This document shows positions 9,145 to 17,708 of a DNA stretch of 64,000 nucleotides, piece after piece. The notes beneath the pieces are model-generated. The model was not told where the DNA came from. It was given only the letters and a program-made list of their open reading frames with translations, and searched no databases. The translations under genes were made by a program, and so were the position numbers. Position 1 is the first letter of the stretch. The number at the start of each line of letters is the position of its first letter. Source of the stretch: Chthoniobacteraceae bacterium. GTDB lineage: Bacteria > Verrucomicrobiota > Verrucomicrobiia > Chthoniobacterales > Chthoniobacteraceae. The DNA lies in contig CANJNZ010000003.1 in assembly GCA_947476045.1 (NCBI GenBank), positions 44,931 through 108,930 of the forward strand, in the 5' to 3' direction.

Positions 9145-10680
9145 ATGTCCCACAACTTCACGCCCACGCTTTCCAAATCCAAACTCATCGCATTCCGCCA
9201 GTGCCCGAAGCGTCTGTGGCTGGAAGTGCACCGGCCTGACCTGCGCGAGGACTCTCCCCAGACTCAGGCAAGATTTGAAGTCGGCTATCAGGTGGGTGAC
9301 ATCGCGAAGCGCATTTATGATCCGGAGGGAATCGGCGCGGTCATTGATTTCAAAACCGAAGGATTCAAAGGCGCATTTGATCGCACGAAGGTGCTGGTGG
9401 AGAATTTCCGCCAGCCGGTGTTTGAGGCGGGATTCAAGGCGGCGGGTGCCCTGGCTTTTGCGGATGTGTTGTTGCCGGATTCGGAAAACGGACAGCCCGT
9501 CTGGCGGATGGTCGAGGTGAAATCTGCGACCGGTGTTCATGACTATCATCGTGACGACATTGCGGTGCAGACTTTCGTTGCGAAGGAGGCTGGCGTGCCA
9601 TTGAAGTCCGTCGCGCTCGCCCACATTGACAGCTCATGGGTTTATCCAGGCGATGGAGATTATCGCGGATTGCTGACCGAGGCCGACCTCACCGCAGAGG
9701 CCTTTGCGCGATTGGGGGAAGTCAGGGAGTGGATTACCGACGCGCAGAAGATCGTGGCCCTGCCCGATGAGCCCACGGTGGCCGTCGGCCCGCAGTGCCA
9801 TGATCCGTTTGATTGCGCCTTTTGCACCTACTGCAACAAAGACATCCCGCAGCCGGAATACCCGGTTGACTGGCTGCCGCGACTTTCACCGTCCCAACGC
9901 ACGCAACTCGCCGAAAAGGGCGTCAACGATTTGCGCCATGTGCCCGATGAACTGCTCGGCGACACGCAGATGATGGTGAAGGAGCACACGCTGGCCGGGA
10001 CGGTGCGCTTTGATGCCGCCGGAGCCGCAGAGGACCTCGCTCCCTACGGATTGCCCGCATACTTCCTCGACTTCGAGAGCGTGCAGTTCGCCGTGCCGAT
10101 TTGGAAAGGCACACGCCCTTACCAGCAAATCGTTTTTCAATTCAGCCTCCACAAACTCGATAAGTCCGGAGACCTGATCCAAATCGGCTGCCTCAATCTC
10201 TCCGGCGAAGACCCTTCCGAAGCAATCGCCAAGGCTTTAATCAAAGTCTGCGGCAAGAAAGGACCGGTGTTCGTTTATCATGCAGGATTTGAAACGGCCC
10301 GCATCCGCGAGCTTGCCGATCGCTTCCCCGATTTGGCAAAGCCACTGCTGGCCATCAACGAAAGAGTGGTGGATCTCCTGCCCATCGCCCGCAACCGCTA
10401 CTACCACCACAGCCAGCAAGGAAGCTGGAGCATCAAAGCCGTGCTGCCCGCCATAGCTCCGGAACTCAGCTACGACACACTGGATGGCGTTGTGGATGGC
10501 GGCACTGCCATGAGTGCATTCTGCGAGGCAATCCAGCCCGTCACCACGCCGGAGCGCAAACGTGAAATCGAAAAGCAGCTCCTCGCCTATTGCCGCATGG
10601 ACACACTGGCGATGGTCCGGATCTGGGAGTTTTTCACCGGGCGCAAAGGAAAGACTGATGCGCCTTCTGGTCCGCGTTGA
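9145..10680 (+). CDS. DUF2779 / RecB-like + RNase H-fold predicted nuclease
   Basis: LSKSKLIAFRQCPKRLWLEVHRPDL N-terminus, VEVKSATGVHDYHRDDIAVQTF PD-(D/E)XK-like, central Cys cluster, YFLDFESVQFAVPIWKGTRPYQQIVFQFSLH exonuclease-like motif. Confidence 0.8.
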   Translation: MSHNFTPTLSKSKLIAFRQCPKRLWLEVHRPDLREDSPQTQARFEVGYQVGDIAKRIYDPEGIGAVIDFKTEGFKGAFDRTKVLVENFRQPVFEAGFKAAGALAFADVLLPDSENGQPVWRMVEVKSATGVHDYHRDDIAVQTFVAKEAGVPLKSVALAHIDSSWVYPGDGDYRGLLTEADLTAEAFARLGEVREWITDAQKIVALPDEPTVAVGPQCHDPFDCAFCTYCNKDIPQPEYPVDWLPRLSPSQRTQLAEKGVNDLRHVPDELLGDTQMMVKEHTLAGTVRFDAAGAAEDLAPYGLPAYFLDFESVQFAVPIWKGTRPYQQIVFQFSLHKLDKSGDLIQIGCLNLSGEDPSEAIAKALIKVCGKKGPVFVYHAGFETARIRELADRFPDLAKPLLAINERVVDLLPIARNRYYHHSQQGSWSIKAVLPAIAPELSYDTLDGVVDGGTAMSAFCEAIQPVTTPERKREIEKQLLAYCRMDTLAMVRIWEFFTGRKGKTDAPSGPR

Positions 10681-10736
10681 TCACGCAGAGGCAGCCGCGC
10701 CAATCATTCCGCACCTGTGGGATGCTGGTGCTTTGC

Positions 10737-12029
10737 TTAGTTCAGGCTCGCCAAAGTATGGTCGAGCGCTGCGCGCAGAATCCATGCACGCTGGCGGGCG
10801 GACTTCTCCGCACGCGCCTCCCTGAGTGCTTTGGCCAGCATCTTGCGCGAGGACTCAGGGACGCTGCTCATGCTTCGCAGTGCCTCAGCCGTGACTTCGT
10901 AAAGTGCTGCGCACCCTGCCGCATCGCCGTTGTTGAAGATCGGCACGCCGCGTTCGATCGCCAGTTCGATCAGCCCGTCTGACTTCAGTGGCCCGGTTTC
11001 CGTGGCAGGCGGAACCAGAACTTGATCGATTACGTGAATAACTCCGTTGGACGCCGCGATGTCGGCCTTGAGAAGAGCCGCAGCTCCAACGCGAACTTTG
11101 CCATCCTCGAACTTGAAGGAAACTTTGGACCCTTGCAGCGACACCCCCTCACGCGCCTCCAGCGCTTTGGCCAAAGTCACGCGGCCGGCAATCACATGGT
11201 TTTTAAGGATCGCTACGAGTTGTTCCCGGTTCTCGGGCTTGAGCAATGTCTCCACCGTCCCGGATGGCAACTTGGCAAAGGCCTCATCCGTCGGCGCGAG
11301 CACCGTCAATGGTCCTTCGCCAGACAGCACCCCGACGAGGTCCGCGGCGGTAGCTGCGGCCAGCAGGGTCTTGAAACCACCAGCTCCTTTAGCCACATCC
11401 ACCAGAGTTTTGCCACTCTTGACCAGTTCGGCGTCCGCTTCTCCCGCGGCGGCTTTCACCACCTCGATCTCAAGGGAGAAAGGTCCCGCCTTTTTGTCTG
11501 CCAGAGTGAATCCGACGGAGGCCACTTTGGCCGTATTGATCGCCTTCAGCGGAAGATCGCGACCGAAAGCCTGAAGCTTGAAATCAGCGAACGGGATCCG
11601 TGTTTCCTGCCACTCCCCCGCTGTGGTCGGCAGGTAGGCCCGGTAGGAACTGGCGCTCATCTGGTCGTTCACCCGCAGGTCCACCCAGTAAGTCCTGCCA
11701 TCGCCCTTCGCCTTCACAACCAGAGCGGACATGCCATCAAGCCCGAGCGCGCTTGGTTTCATGCGGATGGAGGCAAAGCCTCCTCTATTCTCCAACGAGA
11801 GATCGCCTGTGAAAAGCAGCGTCCCCTGTTCGGTGCGCTTGAACCCGCCCTTGGAAACCCCGCCCATCACGCCGTCATTCACGGAGGTCCAGTCTTTCAA
11901 AGACTCCTCCGTCTCAAAAGAGGCAACGTTCTTTTCTGCGGCGGAGAGAGGAGAATTGGTGAAAAGCGCGGCGAGGGCAAAGGCGCCTATCCAAGCACGG
12001 GTCTTAAAGAATGCGGTGATAGTATTCAT
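10737..12029 (-). CDS. secreted CIA30-like + fasciclin (FAS1) domain protein
   Basis: Signal peptide (MNTITAFFKTRAWIGAFALAALF...), NDGVMGGVSKG CIA30 signature, FAS1 motifs GPLTVLAPTDEAFAKLP and NGVIHVIDQVLVP. Confidence 0.8.
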   Translation of the reverse strand: MNTITAFFKTRAWIGAFALAALFTNSPLSAAEKNVASFETEESLKDWTSVNDGVMGGVSKGGFKRTEQGTLLFTGDLSLENRGGFASIRMKPSALGLDGMSALVVKAKGDGRTYWVDLRVNDQMSASSYRAYLPTTAGEWQETRIPFADFKLQAFGRDLPLKAINTAKVASVGFTLADKKAGPFSLEIEVVKAAAGEADAELVKSGKTLVDVAKGAGGFKTLLAAATAADLVGVLSGEGPLTVLAPTDEAFAKLPSGTVETLLKPENREQLVAILKNHVIAGRVTLAKALEAREGVSLQGSKVSFKFEDGKVRVGAAALLKADIAASNGVIHVIDQVLVPPATETGPLKSDGLIELAIERGVPIFNNGDAAGCAALYEVTAEALRSMSSVPESSRKMLAKALREARAEKSARQRAWILRAALDHTLASLN

Positions 12030-12338
12030 GGGTCTGTGTATGGTTAGTCGTGGTGAGTCTGGAAGTCGGGATTTTGAAGTCACCGTTTATACGCTGCAAA
12101 TCACGAATCGGATTCAAGAATCGCTCGGAGCAAAAAGTTCGCAGTCGAATACGCTTCCTCCGCCTCTTCCGTCATAGGGTCAAAGACAGTGTTCGCAGCC
12201 TGCGCTGAAGCAGCGCCTGCATGAGTCGCTGCAAGGAAATCGCTATCGCGCCCGCTACGCATCTAAGGTTTATTTCTAGGGTGGGACAGCCAATGTCTCG
12301 TCGGCCTGATTGAGTGTGGTTTTCAACTACCACTACCG

Positions 12339-12834
12339 ATGAACAAGATAATCGCACCGCTGGTTAAATTTCTTGAGTCCCTGGAATGCCACTATGAGAT
12401 CGACCGCGCCAAAGGGGATTCTGCATTCCGGTCTTGAGAACAAAAATACCATGTGGAGATGGCTCGCCCATCAGGATGATGAGGGACGTTTTGCGATGGT
12501 GTCATTGCTCCCGCTCAAGGCATCCGAGATGCGGCAGAACGCATGTGCGGAGTTGCTTGTGCGAATCAACGTGAAGCTCGGGCTTGGCCATTTTGATCTC
12601 GATTTCAGCGACGGTCAGATTGCCTTTCGCACAGTGGTCCCGGTGTCGCCAAAGAGCAGGCTCCGGATGAGCGTCATCGAACACGTGATTCGGGGACACC
12701 ACGCGCTTGTTGACCAGTATCTGCCTGCAATCAGCACGGTGCTGTTCACCGGCCAGACTCCCGTAGAAGCGCTTGCCGCCGCAGTGGAGCGTGAAAAAGA
12801 GGCTGCCATGAAACCACGGTTCAGCCTGAATTGA
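12339..12834 (+). pseudogene. YbjN-like protein with an apparent +1 frameshift
   Basis: ATG frame gives MNKIIAPLVKFLESLECHYEIDRAKG..., then stops; the +1 frame continues ILHSGLENKNTMWRWLAHQDDEGRFAMVSLLP...LVRINVKLGLGHFDLDFSDGQIAFRTVV (YbjN-like). Junction at GGGG 12414-12417. Confidence 0.55.
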
Positions 12835-12842
12835 TCTGAATT

Positions 12843-13377
12843 ATGCCGGACGGCTTTACACACTCTCTGATTGATATAGCCCGCGAGTTGAAACGATCGG
12901 TCATCTATCTGCGCGGCCTGCAAACGCGCTTCGATCTGCCCGAGCTTGAAGGCGCTGGCTTATTCTGATGCCTACCTCGAATTTCTGACGAAGCTGGCGC
13001 ATCTGCGCGCCCTCTCCATCCCTGAGGAAGCCCTGCGCAATCTCTGGCACATCGAAAAGAAACTGCTGCTACTGCTTCATGCCGATACCAACGGCTCCCC
13101 GACGTGGTTTCTGGACGCGTGCGGCGCGACCAGCCACCCCGAGCAGCGACTGCTCCTCTCCAACTACGACATCGGCGTGGAAATCCCGTCAAAAACCCTG
13201 CAACTCGGGCTCAATTTCTCGGACAAACTGCCGGAGCTTTTCACCGGCCGGCAAATGGGCGAGGACGGCCTGCGCGTGCTCCACGACTACCTCCAGCTTT
13301 GCACCCGGATTCACTCCGACATCCGTGCGGAACTCCCGCTCATCCGCGCCGCCATCCGCAGGGGAAGACAGCTCTGA
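12843..13377 (+). pseudogene. hypothetical protein with a second apparent +1 frameshift
   Basis: MPDGFTHSLIDIARELKRSVIYLRGLQTRFDLPEL... (12843-12968) appears to continue in the 12946-13377 frame (LKALAYSDAYLEFLTKLAHLRALSI...), which on its own would need a TTG start. Confidence 0.45.
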
Positions 13378-13449
13378 GTAGCGAAATATATTTTTTGGGA
13401 AAAAAACGGTAGGACTACGGATGTCCCAGGTGGTGTATAAAATGGAGGC

Positions 13450-14397
13450 ATGAATGCAAAACACATCACCGTCACCGGCCCGTTCACACATGAAAACCTC
13501 AGCATCTTTCTCCTGCGCGGCAGCGATACGCTGGACGGCAGCCGCTTCATCCCGCTCGATCAGGCGTTGGAGCAGAAATTCGTCACCGTTCACGAGACCG
13601 GGACCGTCGGACAACTGGAGGTCGAAAACCTGTCCGACTCGCTCGACCTCTACATCCAGGCTGGCGATGTGGTGAAGGGCGGACGTCAGGATCGCACGCT
13701 CGGTGTTGATTTTGTCCTGCCTGCAAAATCCGGGCGCGTGCCAATCCCGTCGTTCTGCGTGGAAAGCGGGCGCTGGCACCGGCGTGCAGAAGAGGATGCG
13801 GGATCATTTTCCAGCGCCAAATCATCCCTCAGCAATAAATCCCTCCGCATGGCCGCCAAGATGAGCAAGTGCCAGGGCGAAGTGTGGGCCAAGGTCGCCG
13901 AAGCGCAGGACAAATTGAGCGAGAGCCTGGACAAAAACATCAAGGCCTGCGCCTCACCGAGCAGCTATCTGCTTTCCGTCGAGGACGACGACCTGCTCAA
14001 GCGCAAGGACGGCTATCGCGCAGCACTGGCAAAAATCATTGATGATGCGCCCGACGCCGTGGGCTACGCCTTCGCAATCAACGGCGAAATCAACACCGCC
14101 GACAGCTACGGCTCCGGCATTCTGTTTCGCAAACTCTGGAGCAAGCTGCTCGACGCCGCAGTGCTGGAAGCCATCTCCGAATCCCGTCGCAACACGAAAA
14201 AGAAAACAGCCCCCGTCACGGCGGATTCAATTCGACAATGGTTCGGCGAGGCAGACCTGAGCCAGATCTTCGAACGAAACGAAGTCCCGCCCCGCGTCCG
14301 CGTGGACACCCGGCGCAACGAAAAGACCTACGTATTCGACACCTGCGACCACGCCTTCAACGACGCAGTGCTGCACAAGAATCTCGTTTCGTGCTGA
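13450..14397 (+). CDS. ARPP-1-like domain protein
   Basis: FTHENLSIFLLRG...IPLDQALEQKFVTVHETGTVGQLEVENLSD...YIQAGDVVKGGRQDRTLGVDFVLPAKSGRVPIPSFCVESGRW is characteristic of ARPP-1/DUF6569-like proteins. Confidence 0.65.
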   Translation: MNAKHITVTGPFTHENLSIFLLRGSDTLDGSRFIPLDQALEQKFVTVHETGTVGQLEVENLSDSLDLYIQAGDVVKGGRQDRTLGVDFVLPAKSGRVPIPSFCVESGRWHRRAEEDAGSFSSAKSSLSNKSLRMAAKMSKCQGEVWAKVAEAQDKLSESLDKNIKACASPSSYLLSVEDDDLLKRKDGYRAALAKIIDDAPDAVGYAFAINGEINTADSYGSGILFRKLWSKLLDAAVLEAISESRRNTKKKTAPVTADSIRQWFGEADLSQIFERNEVPPRVRVDTRRNEKTYVFDTCDHAFNDAVLHKNLVSC

Positions 14398-14429
14398 GGT
14401 CGGACAGCATACGCGAGTTCGAAACAGCA

Positions 14430-17400
14430 GTGTTGCCTCGCATAAGTTATCCAATTATTCAACCGCTCGTGGCCGGAGCACCTACAACCCCCATCGAAAC
14501 AGACACCGTTGAATCCGCGGCTCCTGAGCCCGGACAGGTGGTGCGTGCGCGCACGCGCACTTGGCTCGTCGAGGAGGTTGAACCGCGGCGCGATGGCGGC
14601 GGATACACGGTCGTCCATCTCGCGTGTGTCGATGATGATGCACAGGGCCAAATGCTCGAAGTAATTTGGGAGCACGAACTCGACGCTCGCATCCTGAATG
14701 AAGAAGCGTGGAGCAGCATCGGCGAGCGCGGGTTCGATGACGCGCGACCGTTCAGCGCGTTCCTCCACACGCTGCGGTGGAACTGCGTCACGGCCACCGA
14801 TCCCTCGCTTTTCCAAGCGCCGTTCCGCGCGGGCATCCGAATTGACGCCTACCAGCTTGAGCCGCTTCGCAAGGCGCTGCGCCTGCCGCGCGTGAATCTT
14901 TTCATCGCGGACGACGTGGGCCTCGGAAAAACTATCGAGGCTGGACTCATCGCCACGGAGTTGCTGTTGCGCCGTCGCGTGCGCGAAATCGTCGTCGCTG
15001 CGCCGCCTTCGATGTTGCTCCAGTGGAAAGAGGAACTCGAAAGCCGCTTCGGCCTCGTCTTTGAAATTCTCGACCGCGCTTACATTGAGCGCGTGCGCCG
15101 CGAACGCGGTTACAGCGTGAATCCGTGGGAAACATTCCCGCGCTTCCTCGTCTCGCACAAGCTGCTCATCGACGAGACCTACTCCGGTCCGATGCGCAAC
15201 TGGCTCGACAACCTCCGCCCCGGCTCACTGCTCATTCTGGACGAAGCGCATCACGCCGCGCCTGCCAGTGGCTCGCGCTACGCGATTGATTCGCGCTTCA
15301 CTCGCGCCATCCGTGACCTCGCCGCGCGCTTCGAGCACCGCTTGTTTCTCTCCGCGACGCCGCACAACGGCCACTCGAACAGCTTCAGTGCGCTGCTCGA
15401 ATTGCTCGACCCGCAGCGATTCCTGCGCGGGGTGAAAGTGCTCAAGAGCAATCTCGACGCAGTGATGGTCCGCCGGCTGAAAGACGACTTGCGCGAAGTG
15501 CTCGGTGAAGGATTCGCCATCCGCAAAGTGGTGCAGGTGGACATCAAGGGGCTGCCTGCCGACGCGCCGGAACTACGCCTCTCGCGACTGCTCGACGAAT
15601 ACCGCGAAACGCGCCAGCTCCGCCTCGCCGGTGCCTCCAAGCGCGAGCAAGCCGAGGCGATGCTCGTCGTCTCGCACCTTCAGCAGCGGCTTCTTTCCTC
15701 CATCGAAGCCTTCGCACGCACGCTGGCAGTCCATCGCCGCACGATGGAGCGAGTGTGGGAAAAGAGCGCCGGTGCGACAAAAGCCAACGCCACGGCACAG
15801 CTCGACGAATTCGACTCGGACGACGAACGCTCCGCGCTCTCCGAGGACGAGCAGCAGCAGCTTCACGAGCGCGCCGTCGAAGCCGCGACCGCCGCATCCT
15901 CCGGCGACGCCGCCCGCGCGGACATTGCAAAAGAGCGTGCGTTGCTCGACGAACTCGCCGGCATCGCCGACGCCGCGCGCAGTCAGCCGGATGCGCGGAT
16001 GCGTTATCTCATCGGGTGGATTCGGGAGCACATGTGCCCCGGTGGAAAATGGAACGACCTGCGCGTGCTCATCTTCACCGAATACGACGACTCGCGCCGC
16101 TATCTCGTGAATATGCTCCGCGATGCGCTCGCGAACACCGACCACATCGAGGCGCGCATCGAGGTCTTCCACGGCCCGACTCCGATGGAGAAGCGCGAGG
16201 AAATCAAACGCGCGTTCAATGAGCCGACCGACCGCCATCCGCTGCGCATCCTCGTCGCCACCGATGCCGCGCGCGAGGGCATCAATCTCCAGGCGCAGTG
16301 CTGGAACCTTTTCCATTTCGACGTGCCGTGGAATCCGTCGCGCCTCGAACAGCGCAACGGCCGCATCGACCGCAAGCTCCAGCCCTCGCCCGAGGTCTTC
16401 TGCCACTACTTCGTCTATGAGCAGCGCCCGGAGGACGCCGTGCTGAAGGCGCTCGTGCGCAAAACGGACACCATCCGCAAGGAACTCGGAAGCCTCGCCC
16501 AAGTCCTCGAACACCGGCTCTCCGACACGCTGCGCCACGGCATCTCGCACAAAGCCGCCGCGCAAATCCGGGCGAGCATTGAGGGCGAGGCACTCGACGA
16601 AAACCAGCGCGCCGTCGCCGAGGAAGAACTTGAAGCCACGCGCGAGCGCCACGACGCGCTCCGCAAGCAAGTCGAGACCCTGCGCAACCGCATCAATGAC
16701 GCCCGTGCGTGGATTGGCCTCGACCACGACCAGCTCCGCGACGCCCTCTCATGCTCGCTCGAGATGCTCCGCGCCGCGCCGCTCACGTCCGTCGCCGCGC
16801 CCGCTGGCGAGCCTGCGCGCTTCGCCTTCCCGCGCCTGGAGAGCACCCACATCGGCGGCGCATCGTGGACGCCCACGCTCGACACACTCCGCGCACCGCC
16901 ACGCGAAGGGCCGCGCGATTTCCAGTGGCGACGCGAAGCACCAATCCGCCCCGTCATCTTCGACCCGCCGCGCGGCGTGGACGACACCGTGGTGCAACTC
17001 CATCTCTCGCACCGCGTCGTCCAGCGCCTGCTCGGTCGCTTCCTCGCGCAAGGCTTCGTCCATCACGACCTTTCCCGCGCATGCTTCGCGCAGACACGCG
17101 ATGCCGTGCCGCGCGTCATCCTGCTGGGCCGACTCGCGCTTTACGGTGCGGGCGCGGTGCGGTTGCACGAGGAAATCCTCGCCGTCAGCGCCGCCTGGCA
17201 GCCAGCAGATGCGCGCAAAAATCCGCTCAAGCCCTATGCCCGCGCCGCCGACACGAAGACGCGCGAACTGCTCGAAGACGCGCTTCGCACCGGCAGAGGC
17301 GCACCGCTGTCGGAGAAAGTTCAGGCGCAGCTTCTCGCCAGCGTGCAAGCCGACATCCGGGACCTGCTGCCGCACCTGCACACGCGCGGCGACGAAGCCC

Positions 17401-17708
17401 GCGCCGATGCGGAAAAGATGCTCACCGAGCGTGGCCGCATCGAGGCCGACGAACTCACGCGAATCCTTGAACAGCAGCGCCGCCGTGTGCTTGAGGAAAT
17501 GGGCCGCGCCGACGCCTTCCAGCTCGAACTCAAACTCGACGACGAGCGCAAGCAGCACGAGTCCAACCGCCGCTACTGGCAGCAATGGCTCGACAACATC
17601 GCCGGCGACCTCGACCGCGAGCCCGCACGCATCCGCGATTTCTACGCCGTCACGACCTCACGCGTGGAGCCGGTCGGCATCGCCTACCTTTGGCCCGTCA
17701 CGGGATAA
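14430..17708 (+). CDS. drmD: DISARM SNF2-like helicase DrmD
   Basis: DDVGLGKTIEAGLIATELLLRRR, LILDEAHHAAP, LFLSATPHNGHSNSFSALLELLDPQRF, TDAAREGINLQAQCWNLFHFDVPWNPSRLEQRNGRIDR; followed by drmMI. Start approximate (GTG 14430); the upstream ORF extension overlaps the ARPP-1-like gene out of frame. Confidence 0.88.
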   Translation: MLPRISYPIIQPLVAGAPTTPIETDTVESAAPEPGQVVRARTRTWLVEEVEPRRDGGGYTVVHLACVDDDAQGQMLEVIWEHELDARILNEEAWSSIGERGFDDARPFSAFLHTLRWNCVTATDPSLFQAPFRAGIRIDAYQLEPLRKALRLPRVNLFIADDVGLGKTIEAGLIATELLLRRRVREIVVAAPPSMLLQWKEELESRFGLVFEILDRAYIERVRRERGYSVNPWETFPRFLVSHKLLIDETYSGPMRNWLDNLRPGSLLILDEAHHAAPASGSRYAIDSRFTRAIRDLAARFEHRLFLSATPHNGHSNSFSALLELLDPQRFLRGVKVLKSNLDAVMVRRLKDDLREVLGEGFAIRKVVQVDIKGLPADAPELRLSRLLDEYRETRQLRLAGASKREQAEAMLVVSHLQQRLLSSIEAFARTLAVHRRTMERVWEKSAGATKANATAQLDEFDSDDERSALSEDEQQQLHERAVEAATAASSGDAARADIAKERALLDELAGIADAARSQPDARMRYLIGWIREHMCPGGKWNDLRVLIFTEYDDSRRYLVNMLRDALANTDHIEARIEVFHGPTPMEKREEIKRAFNEPTDRHPLRILVATDAAREGINLQAQCWNLFHFDVPWNPSRLEQRNGRIDRKLQPSPEVFCHYFVYEQRPEDAVLKALVRKTDTIRKELGSLAQVLEHRLSDTLRHGISHKAAAQIRASIEGEALDENQRAVAEEELEATRERHDALRKQVETLRNRINDARAWIGLDHDQLRDALSCSLEMLRAAPLTSVAAPAGEPARFAFPRLESTHIGGASWTPTLDTLRAPPREGPRDFQWRREAPIRPVIFDPPRGVDDTVVQLHLSHRVVQRLLGRFLAQGFVHHDLSRACFAQTRDAVPRVILLGRLALYGAGAVRLHEEILAVSAAWQPADARKNPLKPYARAADTKTRELLEDALRTGRGAPLSEKVQAQLLASVQADIRDLLPHLHTRGDEARADAEKMLTERGRIEADELTRILEQQRRRVLEEMGRADAFQLELKLDDERKQHESNRRYWQQWLDNIAGDLDREPARIRDFYAVTTSRVEPVGIAYLWPVTG

